From Williamsia sp. CHRR-6 (GTDB taxonomy: Bacteria > Actinomycetota > Actinomycetes > Mycobacteriales > Mycobacteriaceae), in NCBI RefSeq assembly GCF_018474015.1, contig NZ_JAHCSG010000004.1, forward strand, positions 1 to 64,000: DNA of 64,000 nucleotides, in the 5' to 3' direction. Below the pieces are notes generated by a model. That model was not told where the DNA came from, ran no database searches, and worked only from the letters and a program-made list of their open reading frames with translations. The translations under genes were made by a program, and so were the position numbers. Shown here one piece after another: positions 1-8,281 of the stretch (the first letter of the stretch is position 1; each line of letters begins with the position of its first letter).

Positions 1-659
1 CGGGACCCGGCGTCGAGTCCAGCGATCAATCGTTCCCCGGTGAGGATGTCGAGGTCGAAGTGGCCGTGGAGGCGACCGTCCTCGCCCGGGGTGTAGGTGA
101 ACTGGTTCAACGATGAGTCTTCGGCGACCGGAACCGATGCGGGGTCGGTGTCGTCGGCGGGTGGTGTGTGGTCGATGGCGTAGCCGCGGGCGGTGTTGCT
201 GATTTCCGATGGGGTGGCACCTGATAGTGCTGCGGCGACCAGGCGGGATTCGAGGTCGGTGATCAGGTCGGAGCCGATCGGGGCGCGACACCGTGTGGCC
301 GCGTGCCCAACCCCGGAGACCACCGCGGCAACGTGTTCACCGGACAGTAGTGCGTCGCGGGAGTAGCGGGCGGTCATGTCCAGGACATCGATGCCTCGCC
401 CCACACGCATGGCTCGGGCGGCGACAGTGGGTGCACATCCGTTGCGGGTCAACAACTCTGCGGTCCGCATCCCCCACCGTTGAGCAGTCCCGAGGCGTTC
501 ACAGTGGCCGGCCGTCGCCGCGAGGAGATGATCACTGACCGAGCGCAACCGGATGGCGGCGCGGATCGTGGTGATCACCTCGTCATCGGTGTCGATGACC
601 AGGCTGGTGGTGATGTCGATCAGGTCGTCGACAGTTGTGATGAACGCTCCCCCGTGCAT
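1..659 (-). CDS. DUF222 / 13E12-type HNH endonuclease family protein (3' part outside window)
   Basis: Reverse-strand gene starting at the ATG at 659-657 and open to the window edge, so 219 residues are visible. The product begins MHGGAFITTVDDLIDITTSL and is typical of the N-terminal DUF222 region of actinobacterial 13E12 proteins: a helical part with RWGMRTAELLTRNG and a later segment reading FTYTPGEDGRLHGHFDLDI. The C-terminal HNH nuclease motif that usually follows would lie left of base 1 and is not seen. These genes are often multicopy in Mycobacteriales, and the DNA-cleaving role is inferred from the family. A TCGAAC half-site lies just upstream (near 684-689), but the opposite half of an SOS box is poor. 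Confidence 0.8.
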   Translation of the reverse strand, partial: MHGGAFITTVDDLIDITTSLVIDTDDEVITTIRAAIRLRSVSDHLLAATAGHCERLGTAQRWGMRTAELLTRNGCAPTVAARAMRVGRGIDVLDMTARYSRDALLSGEHVAAVVSGVGHAATRCRAPIGSDLITDLESRLVAAALSGATPSEISNTARGYAIDHTPPADDTDPASVPVAEDSSLNQFTYTPGEDGRLHGHFDLDILTGERLIAGLDAGS

Positions 660-901
660 GTGTACAAGTATACATGCACGGTTCGAACATGCAAGCGAAC
701 ATTTGGGCCTCTGCCCTGAAACGTGCGCGTCCCGTGCGTCGGCAGGTCAACGCTCTTGTCGGGTGGGACGAAAGCACGTAGTGCGCTTCGGCCCAGCCGA
801 CGTAGTAGGGGGTGAGCTGCGCTGTTGACGTGAGCCAGGCGTGGGTGTGTGCCCTGTCTCAGGCGTGGACCCGTCGTCTACTGCGTCGACTGTGCGGAAA
901 T

Positions 902-998
902 CGCCGTCGACTGGGCAGCAGAAAGCGCCGCCCAGTCGACGGCGCTGTTCCACCCACTCGACAAAGTCCCGTTCGGCGGCTGTTCCACCCACTCGACA
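902..998. repeat. REP-like composite repeat: 15-bp inverted repeat plus 19-bp direct repeat
   Basis: The non-coding stretch 660-1016 holds a perfect inverted repeat with arms at 902-916 and 930-944 (arm CGCCGTCGACTGGGC, 13-base loop). A 19-bp direct repeat (CTGTTCCACCCACTCGACA) follows at 945-963 and 980-998. Such an arrangement of palindrome plus short direct repeats resembles repetitive extragenic palindromes. It lies just past the 3' end of the reverse-strand PHP gene, so the hairpin could also end that transcript. I see no protein gene in 660-1016; the short open frames there follow the repeat. Confidence 0.6.
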
Positions 999-1016
999 CA
1001 ACCCATCACCGTCGGG

Positions 1017-2057
1017 TCAGGTGCGCGCCCAATCGAGTACTCGGTCGACCGGCCAGGTGGTGATGATGCGGTCGGCGGGGATGCCGAGGCGTTGTGCGCG
1101 TTCGCATCCCAGAGCTTTGAAGTCGAGTTGGCCGGGCGCGTGGGCGTCGGAGTCGATGGCGAACAGGCAGCCAAGGTCGCGGGCGATCTCGATGAGTTCA
1201 TCGGGCGGGTCGACACGTTCAGGCCGCGAGTTGATCTCCACGGCCGTGTTGGTTTCCAGGCATGCGGTGAACACGGCTTTCGCGTTGAACGTCGATGGCG
1301 GTCGGGTGCGGTTGCCCTCGACGCGCCGGCCGGTGCAGTGACCGAGCACGTTGATCTCGGGGTGGGCAATGGCGGCGATCATCCGTTTTGTCATCGCCAA
1401 CGATTCCATCCGGAGGTTGGAATGCACTGAGGCCGTGACGATGTCGAGCCGACCGAGCATCTCGTCGGTCTGGTCGAGGGCGCCGTCGTCGAGGATGTCG
1501 ACCTCGATACCGGCCAGCAACCGAAATCCATCGGTGCGGCCGGTGTTGATGGAGCCGATGACGTCGAGTTGGCGGGTGAGCCGCTCAGCCGACAACCCAT
1601 TGGCCACTTTCAGCCGGGGCGAGTGGTCGGTGAGTGCCATCCACTGCTGACCCAGCGCGACGGCAGCGGCCACCATCTCCTCGATCGGAGCGCCGCCGTC
1701 GCTCCAGTTGGAGTGGGTGTGTAGGTCACCGATCACCGCGGCGTACAACTCGGTGCCGCCGCTGGTCAACGGCGCCTGGGCGTCCTGCAGTGTGGCCAGG
1801 TAGCCCGGCAGTTGGCCGCGCACTGCCTCGGTGATGACACCGGCGGTGGTCTTTCCGATGCCGTTGACCGCTCCGATCGACCCTGCGTTCACCCGGGCCC
1901 GGACCTCGTCGGCGCCCAGTCCGGCCACGGCGGTGGCAGCCTTGCGAAACGCTTCCACCCGGTAGCTGCCCTCGCGGGCCCGTTCAAGCAGGAACGCGAT
2001 GCGCAGCAACGCGTCGACGGGGTCGACCGGGGCGCGCAGCGCAGCTACCGACTTCAC
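1017..2057 (-). CDS. PHP-domain phosphoesterase with PolX-like N-terminal helices
   Basis: 346 residues from the GTG at 2057. A longer frame from 2123 adds 22 poorly conserved-looking residues and would approach the divergent tRNA to within 7 bases, so the shorter start is preferred. Residues 10-85 resemble the helix-hairpin-helix-like N-terminal part of family X polymerases (RIAFLLERAREGSYRVEAFR, then NGIGKTTAGVI). From about residue 110 comes a PHP metal-binding domain: GDLHTHSNWSDG, ALTDHSP, E in AGIEVDI, HSN, HCTGR and DSDAH near the end. The nucleotidyltransferase domain of real PolX enzymes is missing. A metal-dependent phosphoesterase is inferred; the substrate cannot be told. Confidence 0.8.
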   Translation of the reverse strand: MKSVAALRAPVDPVDALLRIAFLLERAREGSYRVEAFRKAATAVAGLGADEVRARVNAGSIGAVNGIGKTTAGVITEAVRGQLPGYLATLQDAQAPLTSGGTELYAAVIGDLHTHSNWSDGGAPIEEMVAAAVALGQQWMALTDHSPRLKVANGLSAERLTRQLDVIGSINTGRTDGFRLLAGIEVDILDDGALDQTDEMLGRLDIVTASVHSNLRMESLAMTKRMIAAIAHPEINVLGHCTGRRVEGNRTRPPSTFNAKAVFTACLETNTAVEINSRPERVDPPDELIEIARDLGCLFAIDSDAHAPGQLDFKALGCERAQRLGIPADRIITTWPVDRVLDWART

Positions 2058-2130
2058 CCACTCAGTCTCCCACCCGCACACGGGCACCCGCCCGGTCTTG
2101 CTAGGCTGACGGACGCGGGCCATCCCGCAC

Positions 2131-2201
2131 GCCGATGTAGTTCAATGGCAGAACATCAGCTTCCCAAGCTGAATACGCGGGTTCGATTCCCGTCATCGGC
2201 T
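2131..2201 (+). tRNA. tRNA-Gly, anticodon CCC
   Basis: A full cloverleaf can be drawn by hand. Acceptor arms GCCGATG (2131-2137) and CATCGGC (2194-2200) pair perfectly. The D stem is GTTC/GAAC, the anticodon stem TCAGC/GCTGA with loop TTCCCAA, and the anticodon CCC is at 2163-2165. The T arm GCGGG-TTCGATT-CCCGT is standard, and the discriminator T is at 2201. CCA is not encoded. It lies divergent to the PHP gene and its 3' end abuts a Fic relic. Confidence 0.95.
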
Positions 2202-2377
2202 CCCTAGCGACTCACGTCGCATCCGAGGCGGCGAGCCTCTACGACGTCACCTATCCGACGGCGAACAATGCTATCGCCCGACTGGTGCGGCTCGGCATTC
2301 TGGAGGAGACGACTGGGCGCGGATACGGCCGCGTCTTCCGCTGCCCCCGGGTGTACAACCTGATCGCTGACACGTGA
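2201..2377 (+). pseudogene. Fic-family protein, C-terminal relic
   Basis: An open stretch of 58 codons ending at TGA 2375-2377 reads through without a plausible start. It encodes the winged-helix tail typical of Fic/DOC-family proteins: YDVTYPTANNAIARLVRLGI, then LEETTGRGYGRVFRCPRVYN. The catalytic HPFxxGNGR region is absent. The coding frame begins at the very last base of tRNA-Gly, which suggests that the rest of the gene was lost when an element inserted at the tRNA was deleted. It is not expected to be functional. Confidence 0.75.
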
Positions 2378-2382
2378 GGTAG

Positions 2383-2404
2383 ATCGACTCCCGCCACCGG
2401 CCCC
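2383..2404 (+). repeat. Degenerate copy of tRNA-Gly 3' end (probable relic attachment site)
   Basis: The 22 bases 2383-2404 match the T-arm and acceptor end of the tRNA (2182-2203) at 17 of 22 positions. Four of the five differences are T to C. Position and orientation are those expected for the distal att repeat of an island integrated at a tRNA 3' end, with the Fic relic between the two copies. Confidence 0.5.
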
Positions 2405-2426
2405 GGACACCCGAAGCACTTCGCGA

Positions 2427-2834
2427 TCAGCACATCGCGAAGCTGAAGTACTCGCTGTCATCGTCGGATTGCGCCACCTTGCGGCCGTTGACGTAGATCG
2501 CACAGTAGACGTAGCCACCGCTGTCGGAGCTGATGTGGGTTCCAACGAATCCGCCGTACTCGCCGGTCGAGGTGTCCAACGAGATGCACGTTCGGCCACC
2601 GCCGATTGCTTTGCCGCGCAACGTGACACTGCTTCGCGTCGAGGTGTTCCCGTAGGAGTTGGTGTAGGTCAAGTCCACCACTCGACCGATGTCGGTACAC
2701 ACCACCTGCCGCACCGACGCGTAACCATCGGTGATCACCGCGCCAGCCACACCCCCACCGAACAGTGTCGCGACTCCGACCAGCACCGTGGCAACCACCA
2801 GGCCCACCACACGTCCCACCTGAATGCGCTTCAT
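2427..2834 (-). CDS. Small secreted protein of unknown function
   Basis: 135 residues from the ATG at 2834, chosen because GGAGG lies 5-9 bases upstream; a longer frame from 2924 lacks this. The N-terminus (MKRIQVGR followed by about 22 hydrophobic residues ending GGGVAGA) is a classic Sec signal peptide. The mature part is Gly/Ser/Tyr-rich with four cysteines (VVCTD, RTCIS, YVYCAI and the final Cys), which could form two disulfides. The C-terminal part (GGYVYCAIYVNGRKVAQSD) is faintly reminiscent of the extracellular domain of MmpS-type proteins, but this is too weak to name it. Confidence 0.65.
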   Translation of the reverse strand: MKRIQVGRVVGLVVATVLVGVATLFGGGVAGAVITDGYASVRQVVCTDIGRVVDLTYTNSYGNTSTRSSVTLRGKAIGGGRTCISLDTSTGEYGGFVGTHISSDSGGYVYCAIYVNGRKVAQSDDDSEYFSFAMC

Positions 2835-3010
2835 CAGATCCTCCGCTCTCGTCTGCGAACGTCGCCGGAATGCGACGTTCGATCTGCGGGGGACGCTACA
2901 GATGGGGTCGGACATTTCAGACACCTGGGAACATCGGTGGCCCGAGGCGCATCTGAACGAAGGTCAGCGCACGACAGCGTGCGACCGTTGATCTTCGAGA
3001 GCGAGTTCTC

Positions 3011-3349
3011 ATGTCCTACTACGACACCCAGTACGACCGCACCCCCGGCGCCGGTTCGCTCTACGGGCCGCCCGCGTCGGCCCCCAAGACGAACGGTGGC
3101 TGGGCCGCGGCCACCCTCATCTTCTTCTGGCCGTTGGCGTTCATGGCTTTCAGCCGGGCCCTCTCGGTGCCGATGTTGTGGTCGCAGGGCCGATACGCCG
3201 AGGCTGAGGCCGCTTCACACAGCGTCGCTCGTCTGGGCAAGATCGCCCTGACGCTATGGATCATCCTGGTGGCAGCGTTCATCGTGCTGTACGTGGTCGC
3301 CTTCGCCGCGATGCTCAGCATCGGCTCGACGCTGCCCGATCAGCAGTAG
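3011..3349 (+). CDS. CD225/dispanin-like small membrane protein
   Basis: 112 residues. A Tyr/Pro-rich N-terminal tail (about 30 residues) is followed by two hydrophobic segments, at about 32-50 and 78-105, with a short loop between them that is rich in small and charged residues (GRYAEAEAASHSVARLGK). This layout matches bacterial CD225/dispanin proteins: WAAATLIFFWPLAFMAFSRA in helix 1, a cytosolic loop, then a second helix. The role of bacterial members is not established. It is followed 46 bases later by another proline-rich membrane protein on the same strand. Confidence 0.65.
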   Translation: MSYYDTQYDRTPGAGSLYGPPASAPKTNGGWAAATLIFFWPLAFMAFSRALSVPMLWSQGRYAEAEAASHSVARLGKIALTLWIILVAAFIVLYVVAFAAMLSIGSTLPDQQ

Positions 3350-3394
3350 GACATCACTCCTACCCGCCGCCCCCAGGCCGTACACTCGTCCACT

Positions 3395-4222
3395 GTGACC
3401 TATCCCCCAGGGCCGCCCCAGCCCCCATCCGGCTCCTCCCCCTACGGTTCCAACCCGTATCCGCCGGGCCAGCCCCAGTACTCGAATCAACCCCAGTACG
3501 CCGGTCAGCCCCAGTACTCGGGCCAACCCCAGTACCCCGGTCAGCCCCAGTACTCGAATCAACCCCAGTACCCGAATCAACCGCAGTACCAGGCCCAGTT
3601 CGCGGGCCAGGCGCAGCAATACGGCGGGTACTCGACACCGAGCGCGAGCGGATCGAATCTGGTGCGCATCCTCGGTGGCGTGGCCATCGCGCTGCAGCTT
3701 GTCATCGCCGGCCTCTGTTTCGGCACCTGGCTCAGCGTCGATGTCAGTCTGTTCAATTCGTCGGGAAGCAAGGCGACCGGGACGTTCAGCGGGTTCGGTC
3801 GAGTCGAGTTGGACGGGAAGAAGGTCCCCGGGGCCGACGCAGATTCACCTGCGATCGGCACCATCATCGTCGCCTTCCTTGTGCTCGTGGTGGCAATCGT
3901 GCTGGTGATCAGCCGCTCGCCGATGTGGAGCAGGGCGATGGGAGCGGTGGGAGCAGTTCTTGGCCTGGGATCGTTGGGCTGGCTGATCGTCGTCTGGTCC
4001 GATCTGCCTAAATACGTTGCTGGCGTATCGAACTCGTCAGGCCCTGGACCGCGCGACTACTCGGCAGGCTGGGGTCTGATCGGATGCGTTGTGTGCCTTG
4101 TGCTCACGATCGGACTGTTCGCCTACGCTGCGATCTCGAGCTTCACATCGGCCAAGAAAGCCCCGCCGACACAGCAGCCGCCGCAGTCCGGTTACCCCTA
4201 CCCGGGACAGCCCTCCTGCTGA
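3395..4222 (+). CDS. Membrane protein with N-terminal QPQY repeats
   Basis: 275 residues from a GTG start. Residues 1-75 are Pro/Gln/Tyr-rich and contain seven hexapeptide repeats of the type QPQYxx. About four membrane segments follow (near 86-108, 150-172, 183-205 and 228-250), and the tail is again Pro/Gln-rich. The repeats should sit in the cytosol or at the membrane face as a flexible, sticky tail, as in other actinobacterial membrane proteins with PGQPQY-like tails. No enzyme motif was seen and the function is unknown. It may be co-transcribed with the CD225-like gene upstream. Confidence 0.75.
   Translation: MTYPPGPPQPPSGSSPYGSNPYPPGQPQYSNQPQYAGQPQYSGQPQYPGQPQYSNQPQYPNQPQYQAQFAGQAQQYGGYSTPSASGSNLVRILGGVAIALQLVIAGLCFGTWLSVDVSLFNSSGSKATGTFSGFGRVELDGKKVPGADADSPAIGTIIVAFLVLVVAIVLVISRSPMWSRAMGAVGAVLGLGSLGWLIVVWSDLPKYVAGVSNSSGPGPRDYSAGWGLIGCVVCLVLTIGLFAYAAISSFTSAKKAPPTQQPPQSGYPYPGQPSC
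3470..3595 (+). repeat. 18-bp in-frame tandem repeats encoding QPQYxx
   Basis: Seven copies of an 18-base unit (core CCCCAGTAC) encode QPQY plus two variable residues (SN, AG, SG, PG, SN, PN, QA). The block keeps frame, so copy number could vary without destroying the protein. Confidence 0.85.
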
Positions 4223-4270
4223 ACACCAGTTCGTTGACACCGTGATGTGAGTCACACTAACGTTCGGCAG

Positions 4271-5995
4271 ATGTACGTACCCGACATCGCGCCGATCGGC
4301 GACAGCCTCGGATTCTCCGCGGCGGTGGCCACGCTCCCGCTCCTGACCGTGTTCGTGACGCTGGGAATCCTGCGCTGGAAGGCATATTGGGCAGGTCTGT
4401 CCGGCCTCGCGGTGGCGCTGGTGGTGGCCATCGCCGCGTACTCGATGCCGGTGCATCTCGCATTGCTTTCGGGCACACAGGGTTTCGTGTTCGGCCTGTT
4501 CCCCATCATCTGGATCGTCATCAACGCCATCTGGTTGTTCGAGATGACCGTCGCCAGTGGACGTTTCGACGACCTACGCCGCGTGATCAACAACGTCTCC
4601 GACGACCCACGCATCCAGGCGGTCATCATCGCGTTCTGTTTCGGCGGCCTGCTGGAGGCGCTGGCCGGGTTCGGCGCGCCGGTGGCCATCACCGGGGTGA
4701 TGTTGATGGCGGTGGGCTTCACTGCCATGCGGGCGGCGGCAATCGTGTTGTTGGCCAACACCGCTCCAGTCGCATTCGGCGCCATCGCCACCCCGATCCT
4801 CACCGCCGGCAAGCTCACCGGCATCGACTACCGCGACATCGGCGCCTACGTCGGACACCAGACACCGCTGCTGGCCCTGTTCGTCCCAGCCTTTCTCGTC
4901 ATCATCGCCGACGGTCGCCGCGGGCTACGCGAGGTGTGGCCGGTGGTCCTCGCCGTGGGCGTCACCTTCGCCATAACCCAGTGGGTGGCCGCCACCTACA
5001 TCTCCGTCGAGCTCACCGACATCATCGCCTCGCTGGCATCGCTGGCCGCAGCAGTGGTGATGCTGCGGTTCTGGCAACCGTCCGCGGGCGGTGCGGCCAC
5101 CGAACGGCTGGTGGGCGAACGTGAGCGGGAACTCCAAACCGTCGGCGCCGTAGACGGACCCGTCGCCGTCGGGGGATCGGGTGACGAACCACCGAAGCCT
5201 GCCGAGGCGGGCACCGCCGGCACCTCGAACGACACCGGCCCGATCGGCGTCGGACGCACACTGGCCGCCCTGTTCCCCTACCTGCTGATCATCGCGGCCT
5301 TCGCCATCGCCAAGCTGATCGATCCGGTCAAGCAGCTCCTCGCCCGCACCGACATCGTCTTCGGGTGGCCCGGACTCGACGGCAACATCGCCGGTGCGTC
5401 GGGAAAGCAATCCACGGCAACCCAATTCGTGTTCGGGTGGCTGTCCACCCCGGGATCCATCCTGCTCATCTGCGGGCTGGGTGTGGCTCTGGCGTTCGGC
5501 ATCAATCCTGTTCGGGCGGGTGAGATCTGGATTGCGACCATCGTCAAGATGCGGTTCTCCATCCTGACCGTGGCCTCGGTGCTGGCCCTGGCGTATGTGA
5601 TGAACCTGTCCGGGCAGACCATCACCATCGGCACCTGGATCGCCGGGGCCGGTGCAGCATTCGCCTACTTCTCACCGATTCTGGGTTGGCTGGGCACCGC
5701 GGTCACCGGCTCGGACACCAGCGCCAACGCCCTGTTCGCCACCCTGCAACAGACCGCCGGGCAGAAAGCCGGCATCGACCCGACCCTGCTGGTGGCGGCC
5801 AACACCTCCGGCGGGGTAATGGGCAAGATGATCAGCCCGCAGAACCTCACCATCGCCGCCACCGCCGTCGGGTTGCTGGGCCGCGAGGCCGACATCCTGC
5901 GTCGTGTCCTCGGATGGAGCATCGGCCTGCTATTGGTGTTGTGCCTGCTGATCGGCCTGCAGTCGTCGGTCCTGGAATGGATGTTGCCCTCCTAG
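4271..5995 (+). CDS. lldP: L-lactate permease (LldP family)
   Basis: 574 residues from the ATG at 4271; a GTG at 4247 would add eight residues. The product has about 13 hydrophobic segments and family-typical stretches such as GFGAPVAITGVMLMAVGF and LGWLGTAVTGSDTSANALFA. The latter TGSDTSAN motif is diagnostic of lactate/glycolate permeases. It should import L-lactate with protons across the inner membrane. A long hydrophilic loop near residues 275-320 interrupts the helices. No lactate dehydrogenase or lut genes are nearby, so the substrate rests on family similarity. It converges on a methyltransferase 24 bases beyond its stop. Confidence 0.85.
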   Translation: MYVPDIAPIGDSLGFSAAVATLPLLTVFVTLGILRWKAYWAGLSGLAVALVVAIAAYSMPVHLALLSGTQGFVFGLFPIIWIVINAIWLFEMTVASGRFDDLRRVINNVSDDPRIQAVIIAFCFGGLLEALAGFGAPVAITGVMLMAVGFTAMRAAAIVLLANTAPVAFGAIATPILTAGKLTGIDYRDIGAYVGHQTPLLALFVPAFLVIIADGRRGLREVWPVVLAVGVTFAITQWVAATYISVELTDIIASLASLAAAVVMLRFWQPSAGGAATERLVGERERELQTVGAVDGPVAVGGSGDEPPKPAEAGTAGTSNDTGPIGVGRTLAALFPYLLIIAAFAIAKLIDPVKQLLARTDIVFGWPGLDGNIAGASGKQSTATQFVFGWLSTPGSILLICGLGVALAFGINPVRAGEIWIATIVKMRFSILTVASVLALAYVMNLSGQTITIGTWIAGAGAAFAYFSPILGWLGTAVTGSDTSANALFATLQQTAGQKAGIDPTLLVAANTSGGVMGKMISPQNLTIAATAVGLLGREADILRRVLGWSIGLLLVLCLLIGLQSSVLEWMLPS

Positions 5996-6019
5996 CCGAC
6001 CACGCTTGCCCAGAACCGC

Positions 6020-6772
6020 TCACCGGTCGGGCAGCACACACTCCAACAACAGGAACAGCGGACGGGTGAAGTTCTCCTGCCACCACCGATCGGCGAACTG
6101 CTCAGGCGTGGGCCGGGGTTCCTCCAGCGCGGTCACCACGAACCCGGCCCCGGTGATCATCGCGAAGTAGTCGCTCAACGACGGGATGGGCTGCACCGAC
6201 GGGGCCGGTGATCGCCGTCCCGCGACCGAGAAGTGTTGCCGTACAACACGCCCGGCAAAGTATTCGTTTACCGGAAGAGCCGCCCGGCCGTCTACCAGGT
6301 GCTCGCTACCCGCATAGAAGCACGGGTGCTGCGACAGTGCGATCAGTCGACCGCCGGGACGCAGCACTCGGGCGAACTCGACGAATCGGGCACCGGGATC
6401 GGTCGTGGCGTGCGGAATCCGGTTGGCCACCACCAGATCCGCCGTGGCCGAGTCGATGGGCATGGCTGCCGCATCGGCCACCGCGTGGGTGATTGGCGCA
6501 TCCGCAGGCACCGCCGCCAGCGCCGCGTCGATCAGCGGGGCACAGTTGTCGACCGCGTACACCCTCCCCGCGCCGGCGGCGGCGAGCGATCTGGCCAGAC
6601 GCCCCTCCCCACAACCCACATCGACGATCACCTGTCCGGGCACGTCGCCGATGCGGCGCAGCAGGGCAGGTTCGGTGATGTCGCGGTGATATGGGTCGAG
6701 GTCGCCGCGCACGATCTCCACCCAGTACTCGGCGTTGGCCTCGTAGCCTGCGACGATCGGATCACCACTCAC
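6020..6772 (-). CDS. Class I SAM-dependent methyltransferase
   Basis: 250 residues from a GTG that directly follows the stop of the upstream gene (TGA then GTG), so translation is probably coupled. The SAM-binding motif VIVDVGCGEGRLARSLAAAG is near residue 48, followed by the acidic VYAVDN strand and a later VLRPGGRLIALSQHP segment, as in Methyltransf_11/25 proteins. The C-terminal part contains several aromatic residues that may shape the acceptor pocket. The acceptor is unknown, and nothing in the neighbourhood suggests one. Confidence 0.8.
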   Translation of the reverse strand: MSGDPIVAGYEANAEYWVEIVRGDLDPYHRDITEPALLRRIGDVPGQVIVDVGCGEGRLARSLAAAGAGRVYAVDNCAPLIDAALAAVPADAPITHAVADAAAMPIDSATADLVVANRIPHATTDPGARFVEFARVLRPGGRLIALSQHPCFYAGSEHLVDGRAALPVNEYFAGRVVRQHFSVAGRRSPAPSVQPIPSLSDYFAMITGAGFVVTALEEPRPTPEQFADRWWQENFTRPLFLLLECVLPDR

Positions 6773-7849
6773 TCACAACAACCTCTCGATCGAGTCGTCC
6801 CGCAGACGGGTGGCCAAAAGGTCTGCGGCACTTCGGGTTCGCATCGTCAACGAGTCCCGATGGCGGATCGCGCACAGGCGTGACCACAGCGCCGCCGCCC
6901 GACCGCCGAAGGTCGGATCGGTGCGCAACAACTGCGGGATGGCCACCTCCAAAAGGTAGTACACGTAGGCGTCGGCCCGGGTTCCGAGATCGGACAACAC
7001 ATCGGTGGCCGTGCGCTCCAGCGCTGGGATCGCCGAGGGACTTCCCCACGCCGCCGCCACCCCCAGGTCACCGCTGAACGTGCTCAGCGACAACACCTCT
7101 GACCGAGCCAGGTCAGGCTGGGCGGCCACGCGCGAGCCGTAGAACTTCACCAGGTCGGCATCCTCGGTGCTGAACAGTGTCCCGATCACGCGGCTGCGGA
7201 ACTCGAACGGATCGATTCCCTCGGCCGACAACGGCGTCGCCACATCCAGCCAGCCGTTGCGAATACCCTTGTGCACCAGGATGCTGTGGCCCACCACATC
7301 GGTCATCTCACCCGATTCGGGGCGCCCGGCATGAACAGCGGCGGCAGCAGCGGTCACCACCGAGTCACAGTCGAGGAACAATCGGGCCGGGCCGCAATCC
7401 AACAGGGCATCGACCACCACGTCGCCGCGCACACCCCAGCACTGCCCCAGCCAGCGGTAGGCCTCGGGGAAGCGACCCTGGCGTAGGTGTACCGCGGCAT
7501 CGATCACGGCCGCGATCGCACTGTTGCCCACGGTTTCTCGCAGCAGCGGTAGCGCGGCGTCGTTGACGGCCAGTCCGACCTGCTGGGCACGGTCCCACGA
7601 CCGGTCGAGTCGGCGCCGACCAAGCCGTCGGACGACGTGCTGGGCCACCGGGTCGAAGGTGGCCATCAACGCCCGCAGGGTGGGTGCGTCACAGCAGTCC
7701 AGCCAGTCCGGGCGATGCCAGACCGGGCTGATGGCCGAGACCGGGACGTCGAGCATGGCCGCGACATCCTCGGCGGACAACCCTGAACCGACCAGCCGGC
7801 ACAGCGAGATGTCCCGGTCACCCGGGTGCTGCGGGTCGCTGTGGTCCAC
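6773..7849 (-). CDS. Uncharacterised protein, possible DNA-binding N-terminus
   Basis: 358 residues from a GTG. I do not recognise a catalytic family. Residues 15-50 (LCRLVGSGLSAEDVAAMLDV) have the rhythm of a helix-turn-helix, followed by a mainly alpha-helical body rich in Ala and Leu, which could be a repeat scaffold. There is no signal peptide or membrane helix. It sits directly upstream of the SAM methyltransferase with no gap, so the two probably work together; what they act on is not evident. Confidence 0.6.
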   Translation of the reverse strand: MDHSDPQHPGDRDISLCRLVGSGLSAEDVAAMLDVPVSAISPVWHRPDWLDCCDAPTLRALMATFDPVAQHVVRRLGRRRLDRSWDRAQQVGLAVNDAALPLLRETVGNSAIAAVIDAAVHLRQGRFPEAYRWLGQCWGVRGDVVVDALLDCGPARLFLDCDSVVTAAAAAVHAGRPESGEMTDVVGHSILVHKGIRNGWLDVATPLSAEGIDPFEFRSRVIGTLFSTEDADLVKFYGSRVAAQPDLARSEVLSLSTFSGDLGVAAAWGSPSAIPALERTATDVLSDLGTRADAYVYYLLEVAIPQLLRTDPTFGGRAAALWSRLCAIRHRDSLTMRTRSAADLLATRLRDDSIERLL

Positions 7850-7903
7850 GCCACAAGGATAGCCACCCGGCGCCCGGTGGCCGGGTCATCCCGACAGCCC
7901 AGG

Positions 7904-8281
7904 TCAGACCCGGTAGTTGCCGTCCTCGAGGCCCGCCTCGATCTCGAACCGATTGGCCGCGCCGGGGTGGCGTCGCTCCTCGAGCAGGTAGCGCACCATG
8001 AAGCCCAGACCGTACCGGGCCCACTGCTCGGCATGCACCGACTCGTGTTGCAGCACCCGCCGGGTCGCGGCGCCACCGGTCAGATACACCCCGCCCACAC
8101 AGGTGCCGCCGCGGGCGAACCCACCGCGCATGTGTTCACACACGATGAGGTTCACCCACGGTTCGAACCGGATCCGGCCACCCCACAGGCGGCCCCACAG
8201 CAGCGCGAGCACCGTGACCATCGCCGACTGCAGCCGTCGGCGCGAGGCCGTCCACACCGGGAGCCGTCGACGGTCGGTCAC
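7904..8281 (-). CDS. Small HExxH-containing protein
   Basis: 125 residues. The start is the GTG at 8281 that overlaps the stop of the upstream permease gene by four bases (GTGA). Longer frames in this register run back into the permease coding sequence and are rejected. The core reads LQHESVHAEQWARYGLGF, which includes an HExxH zinc-type motif, and ends EAGLEDGNYRV. Similar short actinobacterial proteins are often labelled Fe-S oxidoreductase, but no cysteine cluster supports that name here (only two Cys). A metallopeptidase-like fold is possible but not shown. Coupling to a permease suggests a joint role. Confidence 0.65.
   Translation of the reverse strand: MTDRRRLPVWTASRRRLQSAMVTVLALLWGRLWGGRIRFEPWVNLIVCEHMRGGFARGGTCVGGVYLTGGAATRRVLQHESVHAEQWARYGLGFMVRYLLEERRHPGAANRFEIEAGLEDGNYRV

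Noticed and set aside
660-700. SOS (LexA) box upstream of the HNH gene
   Set aside because: Only the TCGAAC half is good; the opposite half matches at 3 of 6 positions.
849-1430. A 193-codon forward open frame
   Set aside because: It runs antisense to the PHP gene and through the palindromic repeat; the protein has no recognisable domain.
2204-2629. Reverse open frame downstream of the tRNA
   Set aside because: It is antisense to the Fic relic and overlaps the secreted protein gene in another frame.
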